NCBI RefSeq assembly: GCF_900086715.1
Contig: NZ_FLKH01000008.1
Span: 168,630 to 232,629, forward strand
Reading direction: 5' to 3'
Length of the DNA stretch: 64,000 nucleotides
From: Gracilibacillus timonensis
Lineage (GTDB): Bacteria; Bacillota; Bacilli; Bacillales; Amphibacillaceae
A program made the translations under genes and the position numbers. Positions 8,645-17,241 of the stretch are shown here, piece by piece (position 1 is the first letter of the stretch; each line of letters starts with the position of its first letter). The notes under the pieces were generated by a model. It searched no databases and was not told the DNA's origin. It was given only the letters and a program-made list of their open reading frames with translations.

Positions 8645-9750
8645 TGGCATTTCTCCCCGCACATGGAAAGGTCGTTTAAATAGAAATTCTCCTGTTGATA
8701 CGCCTCGATAACGGACAAATCTAAACCTAACTGTTCCCCTATTGCTTCCGCTATAACCGCAAACCGCTGGCGGAATTTATAAATATAACAAAAGATATGG
8801 TCGTTATGCCGTAGCTCAGGGCCAGTCAGAAACAATCCTGACGTCTCCACGGATTCGTCTGATTCATTCAGCAGCGCCTTATGATGTGTTCCACGTTTTA
8901 CTAAGTTTTCAATAATCATCGTACTGCCCGCAAATCCAGTAGCTAGAATCGGTTTTTCACTGCTGAAATAGACGTCTCCGTCACTAGCAAAAACGTAATA
9001 GCCTTTCTCATCTGCTTCCAGCCATTCTACTGTCTTATGCCCCGCCAGCGTAAACCATTCAGAATCTAACAATGGATGAACTCGCTGATAGGTATAAGGG
9101 GATAAGGCAATACTAGGATCACTACTTTCTAATTCCCATGAATGGCTATTGGAAATTACTGTAACCTTTTTGCCAAGCTTTCCTAGTTGATAAGCTGCAT
9201 CCATGCCACTTTCATAACCGCCAATAACGATAAAATCATCTCCAGTCAACTCCTCCCAAGAAGAAATATGACTATTGTGAATAGCAAACTCCGCTCCCGG
9301 AAATGGGTTCATATCTGGATATTGATATTCTCCCGCAGCCCAGACCAGAAAGCGACTTTGATAGACTCCCGATGACGTCTCCACAGTGAAAAGGTTGCCC
9401 TTTTTTTCAATATGCTTTACCTCTACCCCTCGTTTAATCGGAATCGAGAAATGATTGGCAATGACTTGTAAATAACCAGCATAATCCTTGCCGCTAGGAT
9501 GTTCCATAGCAAGGGTATACGCCGGTGAAGTCTTTGGAACAATCGCATTCAAATCGGTCTGGCCAAATCCCCGTGCCGGAAAAGAGGGCGTAATAAACCG
9601 CATTTCCTCCGGCCAGCGTAAAAAGGACGCCCCTACTTCTTCTTTTTCTAAGACCAAATAGGACGAACATTCCATTTGTTGTAGTATAGAGGCTACACCT
9701 ATTCCAGAAGGACCTGCTCCTACGATAATGACATCATATAGATTATCCAT
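8638..9750 (-). CDS. FAD/NAD(P)H-dependent monooxygenase-like flavoprotein with Cys-rich tail
   Basis: A 370-residue two-dinucleotide-fold flavoprotein of the CzcO/FMO-like group. The FAD loop VIIVGAGPSGIGVASIL is near residues 8-24, ATG-type motif PILATGFAG is near 270, and the NAD(P) loop FIVIGGYESGMDAAYQLG lies near 175. The C-terminus ends CGEKCQC, a compact three-cysteine cluster that could bind zinc. ATG 9750 is supported by GAGGAGG 6 nt upstream; an ATG at 9774 has no such site and would place the Zur box inside the gene. It is first in the operon and overlaps the FeoB-like gene. The reaction catalysed is unknown. Confidence 0.8.
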   Translation of the reverse strand: MDNLYDVIIVGAGPSGIGVASILQQMECSSYLVLEKEEVGASFLRWPEEMRFITPSFPARGFGQTDLNAIVPKTSPAYTLAMEHPSGKDYAGYLQVIANHFSIPIKRGVEVKHIEKKGNLFTVETSSGVYQSRFLVWAAGEYQYPDMNPFPGAEFAIHNSHISSWEELTGDDFIVIGGYESGMDAAYQLGKLGKKVTVISNSHSWELESSDPSIALSPYTYQRVHPLLDSEWFTLAGHKTVEWLEADEKGYYVFASDGDVYFSSEKPILATGFAGSTMIIENLVKRGTHHKALLNESDESVETSGLFLTGPELRHNDHIFCYIYKFRQRFAVIAEAIGEQLGLDLSVIEAYQQENFYLNDLSMCGEKCQC

Positions 9751-9761
9751 AGCAACCTCCT

Positions 9762-9782
9762 CATTCGAAATCATTACGATTT
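9762..9782 (-). promoter_or_regulatory. Zur box upstream of the flavoprotein/FeoB-like/COG0523 operon
   Basis: The right half ATTACGATTT (9773-9782) matches the Gram-positive Zur half-site exactly. The left half CATTCGAAAT matches 7 of 10 of AAATCGTAAT, giving 17 of 20 outside the central base. It lies in the 45-nt gap between two minus-strand genes, directly before the start at 9750. This marks the start of a separate Zur-repressed transcript. Confidence 0.8.
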
Positions 9783-9795
9783 AAATCTTAAAAAG

Positions 9796-10758
9796 TTAAG
9801 CAAGGCAATATTGAAAACCGGTTTCCAGCTCCTTATTATCCAGCTGCTTTCCAATAAATACAACCTCACTTTGTCGTTTTTCATTAGGTGCCCATTCGTC
9901 TCCCTCTGTACCAGCGAAGAGCATATGCACGCCTTGGAATACCACTTTTCTATCCATCTGTTTGATATAAAGTACTCCTTTGTAACGATACAAGCTTTCC
10001 CCTTTCATCTGGACTAAATAGGCAAACCATTTATTCACCTTATCGATATCCAACGGACGATCTTCCTGTAAGACGAAAGAGGTAACTGGACTATGATGAT
10101 GGTGATGGGTGTCTGTCAAGAGATCCGGATCCATGTTCAACGCATTTTCAACAGCAAAAGATTTCGTCCCGATTAATTCACTGCTGTCCACCTTGGCATT
10201 TGTCGTATAAAACTTTTTGGCATTTGGATTCATGCTAATTAATTGTTGTTTCAACGCTTCTTTCTCATCATTCGTAATAAGATCGATCTTATTGACCAGC
10301 AATTTATCAGCAAAGGCAATTTGTTGAGCCGGCTCTTCTTCCTCTAAATGTTGTCCAATATGCTTGGCATCTACCATCGTAATCACACTGTCAATCTCGA
10401 AGGACGCCGCGGTTTGCTCATCCATCAGAAAAGTTTGAATCACGGGAGCGGGGGTAGCCATTCCAGTTGTTTCGATCACAACACGATCGATTGTATCCTC
10501 TTGCTTCTGCAAATCGGCCAATAACCGAATTAAATCACCACGCACATTACAGCAAATACAACCACTGTTAATTTCCACAATTTCTTCGTTTGTGGATACC
10601 ACCAGCTGACTGTCAATTGATGTGTCACCGAATTCATTAATAATAACAGCCGTCTTTTGCTCAGATAGATCGTGTAACAAATTGTTTAACAATGTGGTCT
10701 TCCCAGCACCTAAAAAACCGGTTAAAATCGTTACCGGAATCTGGGTATCTTGTACCAA
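9796..10758 (-). CDS. COG0523 (CobW/YjiA-type) GTPase with His-rich loop, copy 3
   Basis: A 320-residue G3E GTPase, shorter than the two YciC-like copies and more like YjiA/CobW. Walker A GFLGAGKTT is near 13-21, the metal motif NSGCICCNVRGDL near 70, and LVNKIDLI is G4. A run of five histidines (DTHHHHHSP) near residue 215 is a typical metal-buffering insertion. The start is the TTG at 10758, with AAGGAGG 7 nt upstream. No Zur box is seen directly in front; it may be read from rpsN upstream, from which it is now separated by a 155-bp palindromic element. Confidence 0.9.
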   Translation of the reverse strand: MVQDTQIPVTILTGFLGAGKTTLLNNLLHDLSEQKTAVIINEFGDTSIDSQLVVSTNEEIVEINSGCICCNVRGDLIRLLADLQKQEDTIDRVVIETTGMATPAPVIQTFLMDEQTAASFEIDSVITMVDAKHIGQHLEEEEPAQQIAFADKLLVNKIDLITNDEKEALKQQLISMNPNAKKFYTTNAKVDSSELIGTKSFAVENALNMDPDLLTDTHHHHHSPVTSFVLQEDRPLDIDKVNKWFAYLVQMKGESLYRYKGVLYIKQMDRKVVFQGVHMLFAGTEGDEWAPNEKRQSEVVFIGKQLDNKELETGFQYCLA

Positions 10759-10804
10759 TGTTGTTCCTCCTTGCTCAGCCTATTTTAGGTAAAGTGAGAC
10801 TGTT

Positions 10805-10959
10805 ACTATATAAGTTGAACTTATAAATGTAACAAATATCTGTGATAAGTAAATCTTTGCTCACATTATTTCCTGATAATCTAGTTTGATCCATTCGTGT
10901 GAATGACCATTCACACGAATGGATCAAGAGCACCTATCGGATAATTCAACTTATATAGT
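10805..10959. repeat. 155-bp MITE-like element with 15-bp terminal inverted repeats
   Basis: The ends ACTATATAAGTTGAA (10805-10819) and its exact complement (10945-10959) bound the element. Inside is a perfect 19-bp-arm hairpin (10887-10905 with 10908-10926, 2-nt loop). Diverged partial copies of the left part (gttgaacttat.aatg.aacaaa) occur near 47640 and 52764. No clear target duplication was found. It separates rpsN from the downstream COG0523 gene. Confidence 0.75.
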
Positions 10960-10968
10960 TGGATTTTT

Positions 10969-11110
10969 GCTGCACAGGACATGCTAATGCTGGCGTTGTG
11001 GTCGTCGCAGCACTGCTTAGTTATAAAAACTCCTGCCTCAACCCTCAGAAGAAAACTCCAAACAGGAGACCCAATCTTTCATAGATCATTAGCATGCAAC
11101 AGAGCAGCGG
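10969..11110. repeat. Imperfect inverted repeat, function unknown
   Basis: CATGCTAATG at 10980-10989 is exactly complementary to 11087-11096, and the similarity extends imperfectly outward on both sides. The gene-free stretch 10759-11164 is thus made of two adjacent palindromic units and holds no coding sequence. Confidence 0.4.
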
Positions 11111-11164
11111 TCATCATTGCGACAGCCTTCCACTACATGACAGATTCTGTTTGAAACAAACCAT

Positions 11165-11434
11165 TTACCAGCTCGACTTTTTCACACCAGGAATTTGTCC
11201 TTTGTGGGCATATTCTCTAAAGGCAATTCGGGACATTTTGAACTTTCTCATATAGCCTCGTGGTCTTCCGGTTACCTCACAGCGATTTTTTAGACGAGTA
11301 GGTGAAGAATCTCGTGGCAGCTTGCGTAGTGCCTCATAATCTCCCTTTTCCTTTAGTTCTCTTCTCAACTCTGCATATTGCGCCACCTTTTCCTGACGCT
11401 TCTTTTCTTTTGCGATTTTGGACTTTTTAGCCAT
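11165..11434 (-). CDS. rpsN: 30S ribosomal protein S14, zinc-independent paralogue
   Basis: An 89-residue S14 of the C-minus type: there are no zinc-ribbon CxxC pairs, only one cysteine (in [16 protein letters not shown]). The C-terminus [17 protein letters not shown] is typical. In B. subtilis the equivalent YhzA/RpsN2 is made under zinc starvation and replaces the zinc-containing S14, sparing zinc. The start MAKKSK at 11434 is chosen because AAAGGAG stands upstream; an ATG at 11491 would add 19 residues foreign to S14. A Zur-box-overlapped promoter lies about 80-125 nt upstream. Confidence 0.96.
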   Translation of the reverse strand: MAKKSKIAKEKKRQEKVAQYAELRRELKEKGDYEALRKLPRDSSPTRLKNRCEVTGRPRGYMRKFKMSRIAFREYAHKGQIPGVKKSSW

Positions 11435-11514
11435 GTTATTTATACTCCTTTCGATATCATATCTTCTATTGTTCATGCAAGCTTGATTCATTCAAAATAA
11501 TGACGTATTGACAT

Positions 11515-11561
11515 AGTATACTTGATTCTTCATCAAATGTAAATAGTAATTGTTTCGTTTT
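11515..11561 (-). promoter_or_regulatory. Promoter and Zur box of rpsN
   Basis: Minus-strand -35 TTTACA (11538-11543), 17-nt spacer, -10 TATACT (11515-11520). The Zur-like site at 11541-11561 (AAATAGTAAT, one base, GTTTCGTTTT) matches about 16 of 20 consensus positions and overlaps the -35 edge, a position suited to repression when zinc is plentiful. Confidence 0.72.
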
Positions 11562-11596
11562 ACATAGAGAAGTAGTCCATCAGCAAGTGGGCGTAA

Positions 11597-12493
11597 TTAA
11601 AATGAATCTTCCACGAAGTCACTGATCACACCTATCGCTGCCTTGTTTCCCTCGCTGGCCGCAATAATAAGCTGAGGGGGACCCGAAGCATTATCGCCAG
11701 CCGCATAAATCCCTTTTATACTTGTCCGCCCGTAACTATCTGTTTGAATACCTCCCATTTCATTCATTTCTAAACCAAGACGCTCGGCAAACGGGGCAGC
11801 CTGCTGCATATCATAGGAAACAAACCCTGCCTCTCGTTCCAGCTCCTTGCCGTTCTTAAATTGAATTTTCTTTAATTGTCCATTTTCACTTTGCAAACGT
11901 AAAATCTCATCTTCCAACACTTGGATTTGTTTTTGTGCTAGTATCTCTTTTTCTTCTGTAGAGAGGGTTTCTTTTCCATTAGTGCATACCACAATATCTT
12001 TGTTCCAATTGGAGAACATTTTGACTCCATGAAAAACAGGTCCGCGCTCAGCAATATAGACTAACGGCGTATCCTTTAATTCCCATCCATCACAGAAAGG
12101 ACAGGCAAACAAGCTGGTCCCATAGACATCATGAATACCTTCTATATCTGGAAGGACATCCTTTAAACCTGTTGCGAGTATCATGGTTTTGACCCTATAC
12201 TCCTGATCATCGTTGGTTCGAATAGAGAACACATCTTCTGATGGGATAATATCGTTTACCCGTTTCTTTTGATAAGATATCGCATCATATTTATTTAAAT
12301 CTGCGTGAGCTGCCTTTCTAAAATCAGCCGGTTGAATGCCATCCCTTGTAATAAAATTATGAGATTCCTGTGTTACCGCATTACGTGGGGTGCCATCATC
12401 CAATAACAACACGGTTTTCTTCCCCCTGGCTAAGACGAGCGAGGCGTTTAAACCTGCCGGACCTCCTCCAATAACAGCACAATCGTATAACAT
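11597..12493 (-). CDS. Thioredoxin reductase-like FAD/NAD(P)H oxidoreductase
   Basis: A 298-residue TrxB-fold flavoprotein. The FAD loop CAVIGGGPAGLNASLVLARG starts at residue 5, the redox-active disulfide ACPFCDGWEL has cysteines at 131 and 134, and the C-terminal FAD motif GIYAAGDNASGPPQLI is near 265. The second NAD(P) GxGxxG loop is degenerate (VYIAERGPVF), so the electron donor may differ from NADPH-TrxB. GGAGGAG lies 6 nt before the ATG. A near-perfect Zur box 59 nt upstream puts it in the zinc-starvation regulon; it may keep thiol ligands of metal-handling proteins reduced (inference). Confidence 0.85.
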   Translation of the reverse strand: MLYDCAVIGGGPAGLNASLVLARGKKTVLLLDDGTPRNAVTQESHNFITRDGIQPADFRKAAHADLNKYDAISYQKKRVNDIIPSEDVFSIRTNDDQEYRVKTMILATGLKDVLPDIEGIHDVYGTSLFACPFCDGWELKDTPLVYIAERGPVFHGVKMFSNWNKDIVVCTNGKETLSTEEKEILAQKQIQVLEDEILRLQSENGQLKKIQFKNGKELEREAGFVSYDMQQAAPFAERLGLEMNEMGGIQTDSYGRTSIKGIYAAGDNASGPPQLIIAASEGNKAAIGVISDFVEDSF

Positions 12494-12548
12494 GACACTC
12501 TCCTCCTTATTAGCTTAGCGCAAAATGAATTCTACAAAAGCTGAATTC

Positions 12549-12577
12549 ATTATATCGTAATCATTACGATTTGAAAA
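12549..12577 (-). promoter_or_regulatory. Promoter and near-perfect Zur box of the TrxB-like gene
   Basis: The site at 12552-12572 (ATATCGTAAT, C, ATTACGATTT) matches 19 of 20 Zur consensus positions. It fills the spacer between -35 TTTTCA (12572-12577) and -10 TATAAT (12549-12554), so bound Zur would block polymerase. A second inverted repeat built on GAATTC follows in the leader (12524-12550). Confidence 0.88.
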
Positions 12578-12663
12578 GTAACTTATCCTATACTTAAAAT
12601 ACGATAACTCAGTAATAGTTTCTCATATATATAATAATGAAAGAATTGTTAGGATGAATACAT

Positions 12664-12701
12664 AAAAAAACCGTGCCTCTTCATATAGGAGGCACGGTTT
12701 T
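12664..12701. terminator. Terminator downstream of catalase
   Basis: AAAACCGTGCCTC pairs with GAGGCACGGTTTT around a short loop, with A/T runs on both sides. It lies immediately after the katA stop codon (minus strand). Confidence 0.9.
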
Positions 12702-12707
12702 CGAATA

Positions 12708-14306
12708 TCAATAGGGGTCCGCTTCATGTCCTAAATCTTCCGCATGCTTAGGAGCTTGTTCTGCATCTGCTGCACCTAATGGATTATGACTGGTTCCCTG
12801 CTTCATGGTTTGTGCTAAGCCTTCGCGCAGGCGCCGGCCATATTCTTCATCTGCTTCTTCCGCTAAGCTAATCATTTTATCCTGGATACGCTGATCACAA
12901 GTCGATAAATCACCGATCAAGTTGGCTAATAATTCATCCTTCTCCCAATCTTTAAACTGTCGAAAGGTTTGCCCAGCCTGTTTGGTATTGTCGTGGCGAT
13001 CAATTGATTCTCTGACAAGATTCCCCTCTACATGAGGTGTGTATTCTTTCCCAACCTGCTCTGCTTCCTCCAGACCGCCTAATACAGATGGTTCATAATT
13101 TACATGGGGGTTTTGTCCCGGTGCTTTATCATTTTGTTGACGGAGTTGACCGCCTTCCTGGTTGGTTGCTACACGTTTTTTTGCGGCATTGACAGGAACT
13201 TGCAGGTAATTGGCCCCGACACGATAACGCTGGGTATCTGAATAAGAAAAGGTACGACCCTGCAGCATTTTGTCATCAGAAAAATCGAGGCCATCTACCA
13301 AAACCCCGGTTCCAAATGCAGCCTGTTCTACTTCGGTAAAATAGTTCTCTGGATTTTTGTTTAATACCATTTTTCCCACTGGCAGCCATGGGAAAGTATC
13401 TTCAGGCCACAGTTTGGTATCATCTAATGGATCAAAATCAAGTTCCGGATGGTCATCATCAGACATAATTTGTACGAATAGCTCCCATTCTGGATAATCT
13501 CCGTTTTCGATCGCATCATATAAATCCTGTGTGGCGTGATTGAAATTTTCACCTTGAATCTCTGCAGCTTCTTTAGCAGTTAAATTTTTAATTCCTTGCT
13601 TCGGCTCCCAATGATATTTGACGAGAACCGCCTCCCCATCCTGATTGACCCATTTATACGTGTTCACCCCAGAACCCTGCATCATACGATAATTGGCAGG
13701 GATTCCCCATGGTGAATAGATAAATGTCACCATATGGAAAGATTCTGGGGAATTGGCACAGAAATCAAAGAAGCGCTCGGCATCCTGGATATTCGTGACT
13801 GGATCTGGACGAAAAGCGTGAATCATATCGGGAAACTTCATTGCGTCCCGAATAAAGAAGATTTTTATGTTATTGCCCACAAGATCCCAGTTGCCGTCTT
13901 CCGTGTAAAATTTCACCGCAAAACCACGAGGGTCCCGGACCGTTTCTGGGGAATGGTTGCCATGAACGACCGTGGAAAAGCGGACAAATACCGGTGTTTG
14001 TTTTCCTTTATCCTGAAAAACTTTCGCTCTAGTATATTTAGATACTGACTCCTCACCAGCTGTGCCATATGTTTCAAAATAACCATGTGCACCAGCACCA
14101 CGAGCATGCACAATACGTTCCGGCACCTTCTCACGATCAAAGTGACTGATTTTTTCAATAAAATCATAATTCTCCAACGTGGCTGGACCGCGATTACTGA
14201 CGGTACGAATATTTTGATTGTTCGTGACAGGGTGTCCTTGGCGGGTGGTTAAGGTTTGATCATTCTCCTGACTCGCTGGATTAGTTGATTTCTCTTTTTC
14301 AGACAT
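12708..14306 (-). CDS. katA: Monofunctional haem catalase
   Basis: A 532-residue clade-3-like small-subunit catalase that dismutates hydrogen peroxide in the cytosol. The distal histidine region [14 protein letters not shown] is near residue 63, the NADPH/haem stretch [15 protein letters not shown] near 150, and the proximal haem tyrosine motif [12 protein letters not shown] near 360. The acidic C-terminal extension (residues 490-532) is consistent with a halophile. GAGG precedes the ATG. No convincing PerR box was seen upstream. It is monocistronic. Confidence 0.96.
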   Translation of the reverse strand: MSEKEKSTNPASQENDQTLTTRQGHPVTNNQNIRTVSNRGPATLENYDFIEKISHFDREKVPERIVHARGAGAHGYFETYGTAGEESVSKYTRAKVFQDKGKQTPVFVRFSTVVHGNHSPETVRDPRGFAVKFYTEDGNWDLVGNNIKIFFIRDAMKFPDMIHAFRPDPVTNIQDAERFFDFCANSPESFHMVTFIYSPWGIPANYRMMQGSGVNTYKWVNQDGEAVLVKYHWEPKQGIKNLTAKEAAEIQGENFNHATQDLYDAIENGDYPEWELFVQIMSDDDHPELDFDPLDDTKLWPEDTFPWLPVGKMVLNKNPENYFTEVEQAAFGTGVLVDGLDFSDDKMLQGRTFSYSDTQRYRVGANYLQVPVNAAKKRVATNQEGGQLRQQNDKAPGQNPHVNYEPSVLGGLEEAEQVGKEYTPHVEGNLVRESIDRHDNTKQAGQTFRQFKDWEKDELLANLIGDLSTCDQRIQDKMISLAEEADEEYGRRLREGLAQTMKQGTSHNPLGAADAEQAPKHAEDLGHEADPY

Positions 14307-14459
14307 AGGTTGGGCCTCATTTCGTTATAGATTTCTTTCTTTAGCTTTACCAATACAAATAAAATTAACCGTTCTTTTTAAAGTGCGCGAGAAAGTAAAT
14401 GGCAGATCATACAAATCAATTGTTTTCCTGCTTAAACACTGGTATGATAAGCAAAGCAT

Positions 14460-14497
14460 GACGTGGTTCGAAACCATCCCACGTTAAAAAACTAGGA
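14460..14497 (+). promoter_or_regulatory. Probable preQ1-I riboswitch ahead of queT
   Basis: ACGTGG (14461-14466) pairs with CCACGT (14479-14484) around a TTCGAAACCAT loop. It is followed by the A-rich tail TTAAAAAACTAGGAGG, whose end is the ribosome binding site of queT. This is the arrangement of preQ1 class I aptamers controlling translation. It immediately precedes a queuosine-precursor transporter gene. No alignment was run. Confidence 0.75.
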
Positions 14498-14509
14498 GGA
14501 AGATAGAAC

Positions 14510-14992
14510 ATGAATATAAAAACGCTTGTGATTAACGGGATCGTTGCAGCGCTATATGTTGCCGTATCCTTATTAGTCTCTCCAGTCGCATTCGGTGCGA
14601 TTCAATTCCGGATATCAGAGATGTTTAACCATTTAGTAATCTTTGATAAACGGTTCTTTTTTGGGATTACAATTGGAGTATTTGTCTCTAATTTGTTTTC
14701 CATGGCGGGAGGACTAGATCTTTTATTCGGAACGGCACATACCGCTATTTCATTAGGAATTATTATTTTCTTAAAGAAATATATTAAAAACACGCTGGTG
14801 CTATTATTCTTGAATACATTGATTTTTAGTTTTAATATGTTTATTATTGCTTTTATGCTGAACATTGCATTGGAACTCCCTTTCTTCTTCACATGGCTTA
14901 CCACAGGGATTAGTGAGTTGATTGTGTTATTGATTGGTATTCCTATTTTTTATATGATCTATAAACGAATCTTTGCTAATAAAATCGCATAA
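14510..14992 (+). CDS. queT: Queuosine precursor transporter QueT (ECF substrate-binding subunit)
   Basis: A 160-residue integral membrane protein with five to six hydrophobic segments. It carries the QueT-family N-terminus NGIVAALYVAVSLLVSPVAFG and the following QFRISEMFNHLVIF. It is the S component of an energy-coupling factor importer and would bind preQ0/preQ1 or queuine; the EcfAA'T module is not here. AGGAGG lies before the ATG and is part of the preceding riboswitch-like element, so translation is probably repressed by ligand. It is monocistronic with a hairpin 15 nt after the stop. Confidence 0.9.
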   Translation: MNIKTLVINGIVAALYVAVSLLVSPVAFGAIQFRISEMFNHLVIFDKRFFFGITIGVFVSNLFSMAGGLDLLFGTAHTAISLGIIIFLKKYIKNTLVLLFLNTLIFSFNMFIIAFMLNIALELPFFFTWLTTGISELIVLLIGIPIFYMIYKRIFANKIA

Positions 14993-15005
14993 AAGGCATT
15001 AAGAA

Positions 15006-15030
15006 AAACCGGGCCAAATTCGCCCGGTCC
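15006..15030 (+). terminator. Terminator of queT
   Basis: ACCGGGC (15008-15014) pairs with GCCCGGT (15022-15028) just after the queT stop. The T-run is poor on + (CCTTTG), so efficiency is uncertain. Confidence 0.6.
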
Positions 15031-15061
15031 TTTGCCGACCACTCAAAGCAGCCACTGAACT

Positions 15062-15755
15062 GGCGATAAGATAGATTATGTTAAGTAGCCCACTTTCCTT
15101 AGTGGTGAGTTTGACCGGATTTTTTGTGCTAGGCGAGCGCTGCGGGAATATGCTGCGCTTTCCATGGGGACGGCTTCAGCTAACTAAAAAGAAAAGCACT
15201 TTTTAGTGGATCTTCAGCTCGTCCTGTTCCCATAGGAGTCTCCGCATATTCCCTCCGCTAGGTAAAAGTACAACAATGGTTGTTACTGCTAGAATGAAGG
15301 GTTCTAGGTACCTAGACAGTGTTGTAGCGAAAGGAGAAAATCGTCAGCTGATTCTTCGGTTGCGTAATGATCATGCTACAAATATAAAAGTCATAACGTA
15401 GGATCAAACCGTTCTCAGAAAAAGGTTATGCGGTTTGCTTATTGGCAGAAATATAGTGTCTGGAACACTTCATCTTCGCAACCATTCGATTGTAGTGCTA
15501 CTACCCAGCGGAGGAAATAGGTGGAGACTCCTGCGAGAAAAGCGCAGTGTGAAGACCCCGCAGGAAGCGTTCTTTGCTGACGAGGAGGCTGAGCCAAGCT
15601 CGCGGAAAGCGGAACCTATTTCCGGAGCGCTGTCTAGCACTGACAAACAATCAACTTTACTACATGGAATAATGGAACTAGATACTTTACATCATACATC
15701 TTATCGGTATCACCATTCGTTCAAGATCAAAATCGGTCCACATCCTTTCATACTC
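15062..15755. repeat. Composite palindromic dispersed element (about 690 bp)
   Basis: The left arm (from 15062) and right arm (to 15707) are roughly complementary and match the 22-bp perfect arms of the element at 51348-51517. The right flank (attcgttcaag.tcaaa) also recurs near 34545 and 51527. Inside lie two further hairpins: one with gggaatatgc/gcatattccc arms (about 15135-15255), the other rich in CTCCTGCG/CGCAGGAG-like blocks (about 15500-15640). The open frame at 15435-15782 is a by-product of this repeat. No gene is supported between 14993 and 16182. Confidence 0.75.
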
Positions 15756-15780
15756 AGAATTTTATACTTTCTTATCTTTT

Positions 15781-15813
15781 AAAAAAGACGATGGATGATT
15801 CATCGTCTTTTTC
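15781..15813. terminator. Bidirectional terminator-like hairpin
   Basis: AAAAAAGACGATG pairs with CATCGTCTTTTTC around a 7-nt loop. It stands alone at the right end of the repeat region, so its gene is unknown; it may mark a lost gene. Confidence 0.7.
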
Positions 15814-16137
15814 TTATCGAGGTTGTCTAAAAATCCCCACTTATCGGAAAACACAATTCCAGATAACCCGGATTATCGATAGTCTACATAAATGGAAACT
15901 CTATCTTGAACCATTAATGTTAATGATGGTCTGATATTTTCAAGCTTCTCTATATCATGAAGCAGGAGTCATACCGCAAGTGTCATTCTTACAGACAAAG
16001 TTTTGCGATTTATTCTCTTCAGTCCCTGAGATTACAGACTCTGGAATCAGGTTTACCCTCTCCCGTCCCTAAGAATCGTTGTCCACAAGTACTTGCCAGC
16101 GGTTCCCTTTTCTTTTTTTATAATATTCCAATATTAT

Positions 16138-16169
16138 GCAGATGCGAAAGCATTCCCTTTCGCATCTGC
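16138..16169 (-). terminator. Hairpin downstream of the acidic lipoprotein gene
   Basis: GCAGATGCGAAAG (16138-16150) pairs exactly with 16157-16169. It begins 14 nt after the lipoprotein stop on the minus strand. The T-run is weak. Confidence 0.6.
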
Positions 16170-16182
16170 TTGTGTTACATCC

Positions 16183-17148
16183 TTATTCAGAAATGGGGCC
16201 ATCATAATTAGGGTCATCTGAAGGCGCTAGAATGTCGGTTAGGAATAAGGCGAGATTTCCATCTTCATCTGTCATGCGGAACAATAAATGTTGTCCTTCC
16301 TGCAATCCTGCTTCGCCAGCTGCTTGATATGGGAAGTTAGAAAAATCGCCATGAAAATCACCCTCTTCCTCTACTTCCAAATCCTGTGTGCTTGCTACGA
16401 ATGCGTCTACTTCAGAAACTTCCACCGAAACACCAGGCAATGTCTTGCCATAATAAGTCGAGGTGTTTTCATAAAATTCTGGTAAATCAGTGGCTTCCTT
16501 AATGTCATTCATAACTGCTGTATCCGAAGTGCTTTCTACTAATTCCATTCCATCTTCGGCTGGCTGGATAGGCAGGACAAATTGCTGTTCGTGCGGCATA
16601 TTTCCCATCACATACACAATCAACTCATCGCCAGCCTCAAGCTCCATGCCATCAAGTGGCAACGCAAAATGCCCCTGCTCTGTCACTTCTGGATCAACGT
16701 TTTCTACTTCTTCACTATCTGGTTGCGAAATCTCAAATCGAATACTTTGCTCAGGATTAATCGTCCCGCTATACACCAATGTATTCTCATAGATATAAGG
16801 CAGTTCTAGATTTTCCAAAGCCTCAGGGTATACATCACCGCTACCTTCTTCAGGATTGTCGCGTCCACTCACTTCTTCTGGTTCATAAAGCTCGGGTTTT
16901 GCTATATCCCTATCGTCACTACTCTCATCATCGGTAGTGTTACTTGACTGTTCACTCTCATCCGTTGCACTATTTTGCTGACCATCATCGGACATCGTAT
17001 CCTCTGGTACAGTTTTTTCTTGTTGCTGCTCTTGATTTTCCTTTACTTCACTACCCTCACTGCTTGTTTCTTCTGACCCTGAGATATTGCATGCCGTCAT
17101 TACCATCACAATGCTCAGCAGCATGAGGATGGTACATGTGCGTAACAT
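16183..17148 (-). CDS. Acidic lipoprotein of unknown function
   Basis: A 321-residue protein with a signal peptide and lipobox VMTAC (Cys at residue 20), followed by a long low-complexity Ser/Glu/Asp/Gln linker (residues 22-110). A repeated module follows: LPYIYENTLVYSGTINPEQSI near 115 and LPEFYENTSTYYGKTLPGVSV near 215 are clearly related. This suggests two copies of a small beta-sandwich (bacterial Ig-like) domain. It is exposed outside the membrane. Extreme acidity fits a salt-adapted surface protein. No function can be assigned. It appears monocistronic, and Crp/Fnr-type gene 17242 lies upstream on the same strand. Confidence 0.8.
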   Translation of the reverse strand: MLRTCTILMLLSIVMVMTACNISGSEETSSEGSEVKENQEQQQEKTVPEDTMSDDGQQNSATDESEQSSNTTDDESSDDRDIAKPELYEPEEVSGRDNPEEGSGDVYPEALENLELPYIYENTLVYSGTINPEQSIRFEISQPDSEEVENVDPEVTEQGHFALPLDGMELEAGDELIVYVMGNMPHEQQFVLPIQPAEDGMELVESTSDTAVMNDIKEATDLPEFYENTSTYYGKTLPGVSVEVSEVDAFVASTQDLEVEEEGDFHGDFSNFPYQAAGEAGLQEGQHLLFRMTDEDGNLALFLTDILAPSDDPNYDGPISE

Positions 17149-17241
17149 TCTACCCTCTCCTTAAAGAATATTTAAAAAGAATATTCCCTAACAAGCAGCA
17201 AGCCAAACACGAGATAACATTACGTCAAAAACCTATTATGA

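Noticed and set aside
10887..10926. Perfect 19-bp-arm hairpin as rpsN terminator
   Set aside because: It has no T-run on either strand and sits inside the MITE-like element, 240 nt from the rpsN stop.
14307..14400. Possible PerR box upstream of catalase
   Set aside because: Short ATTATA-like pieces occur but no 7-1-7 dyad could be aligned.
15435..15782. 115-codon open frame on +
   Set aside because: It lies wholly inside the palindromic repeat, has no ribosome site, and its translation has no protein-like pattern.
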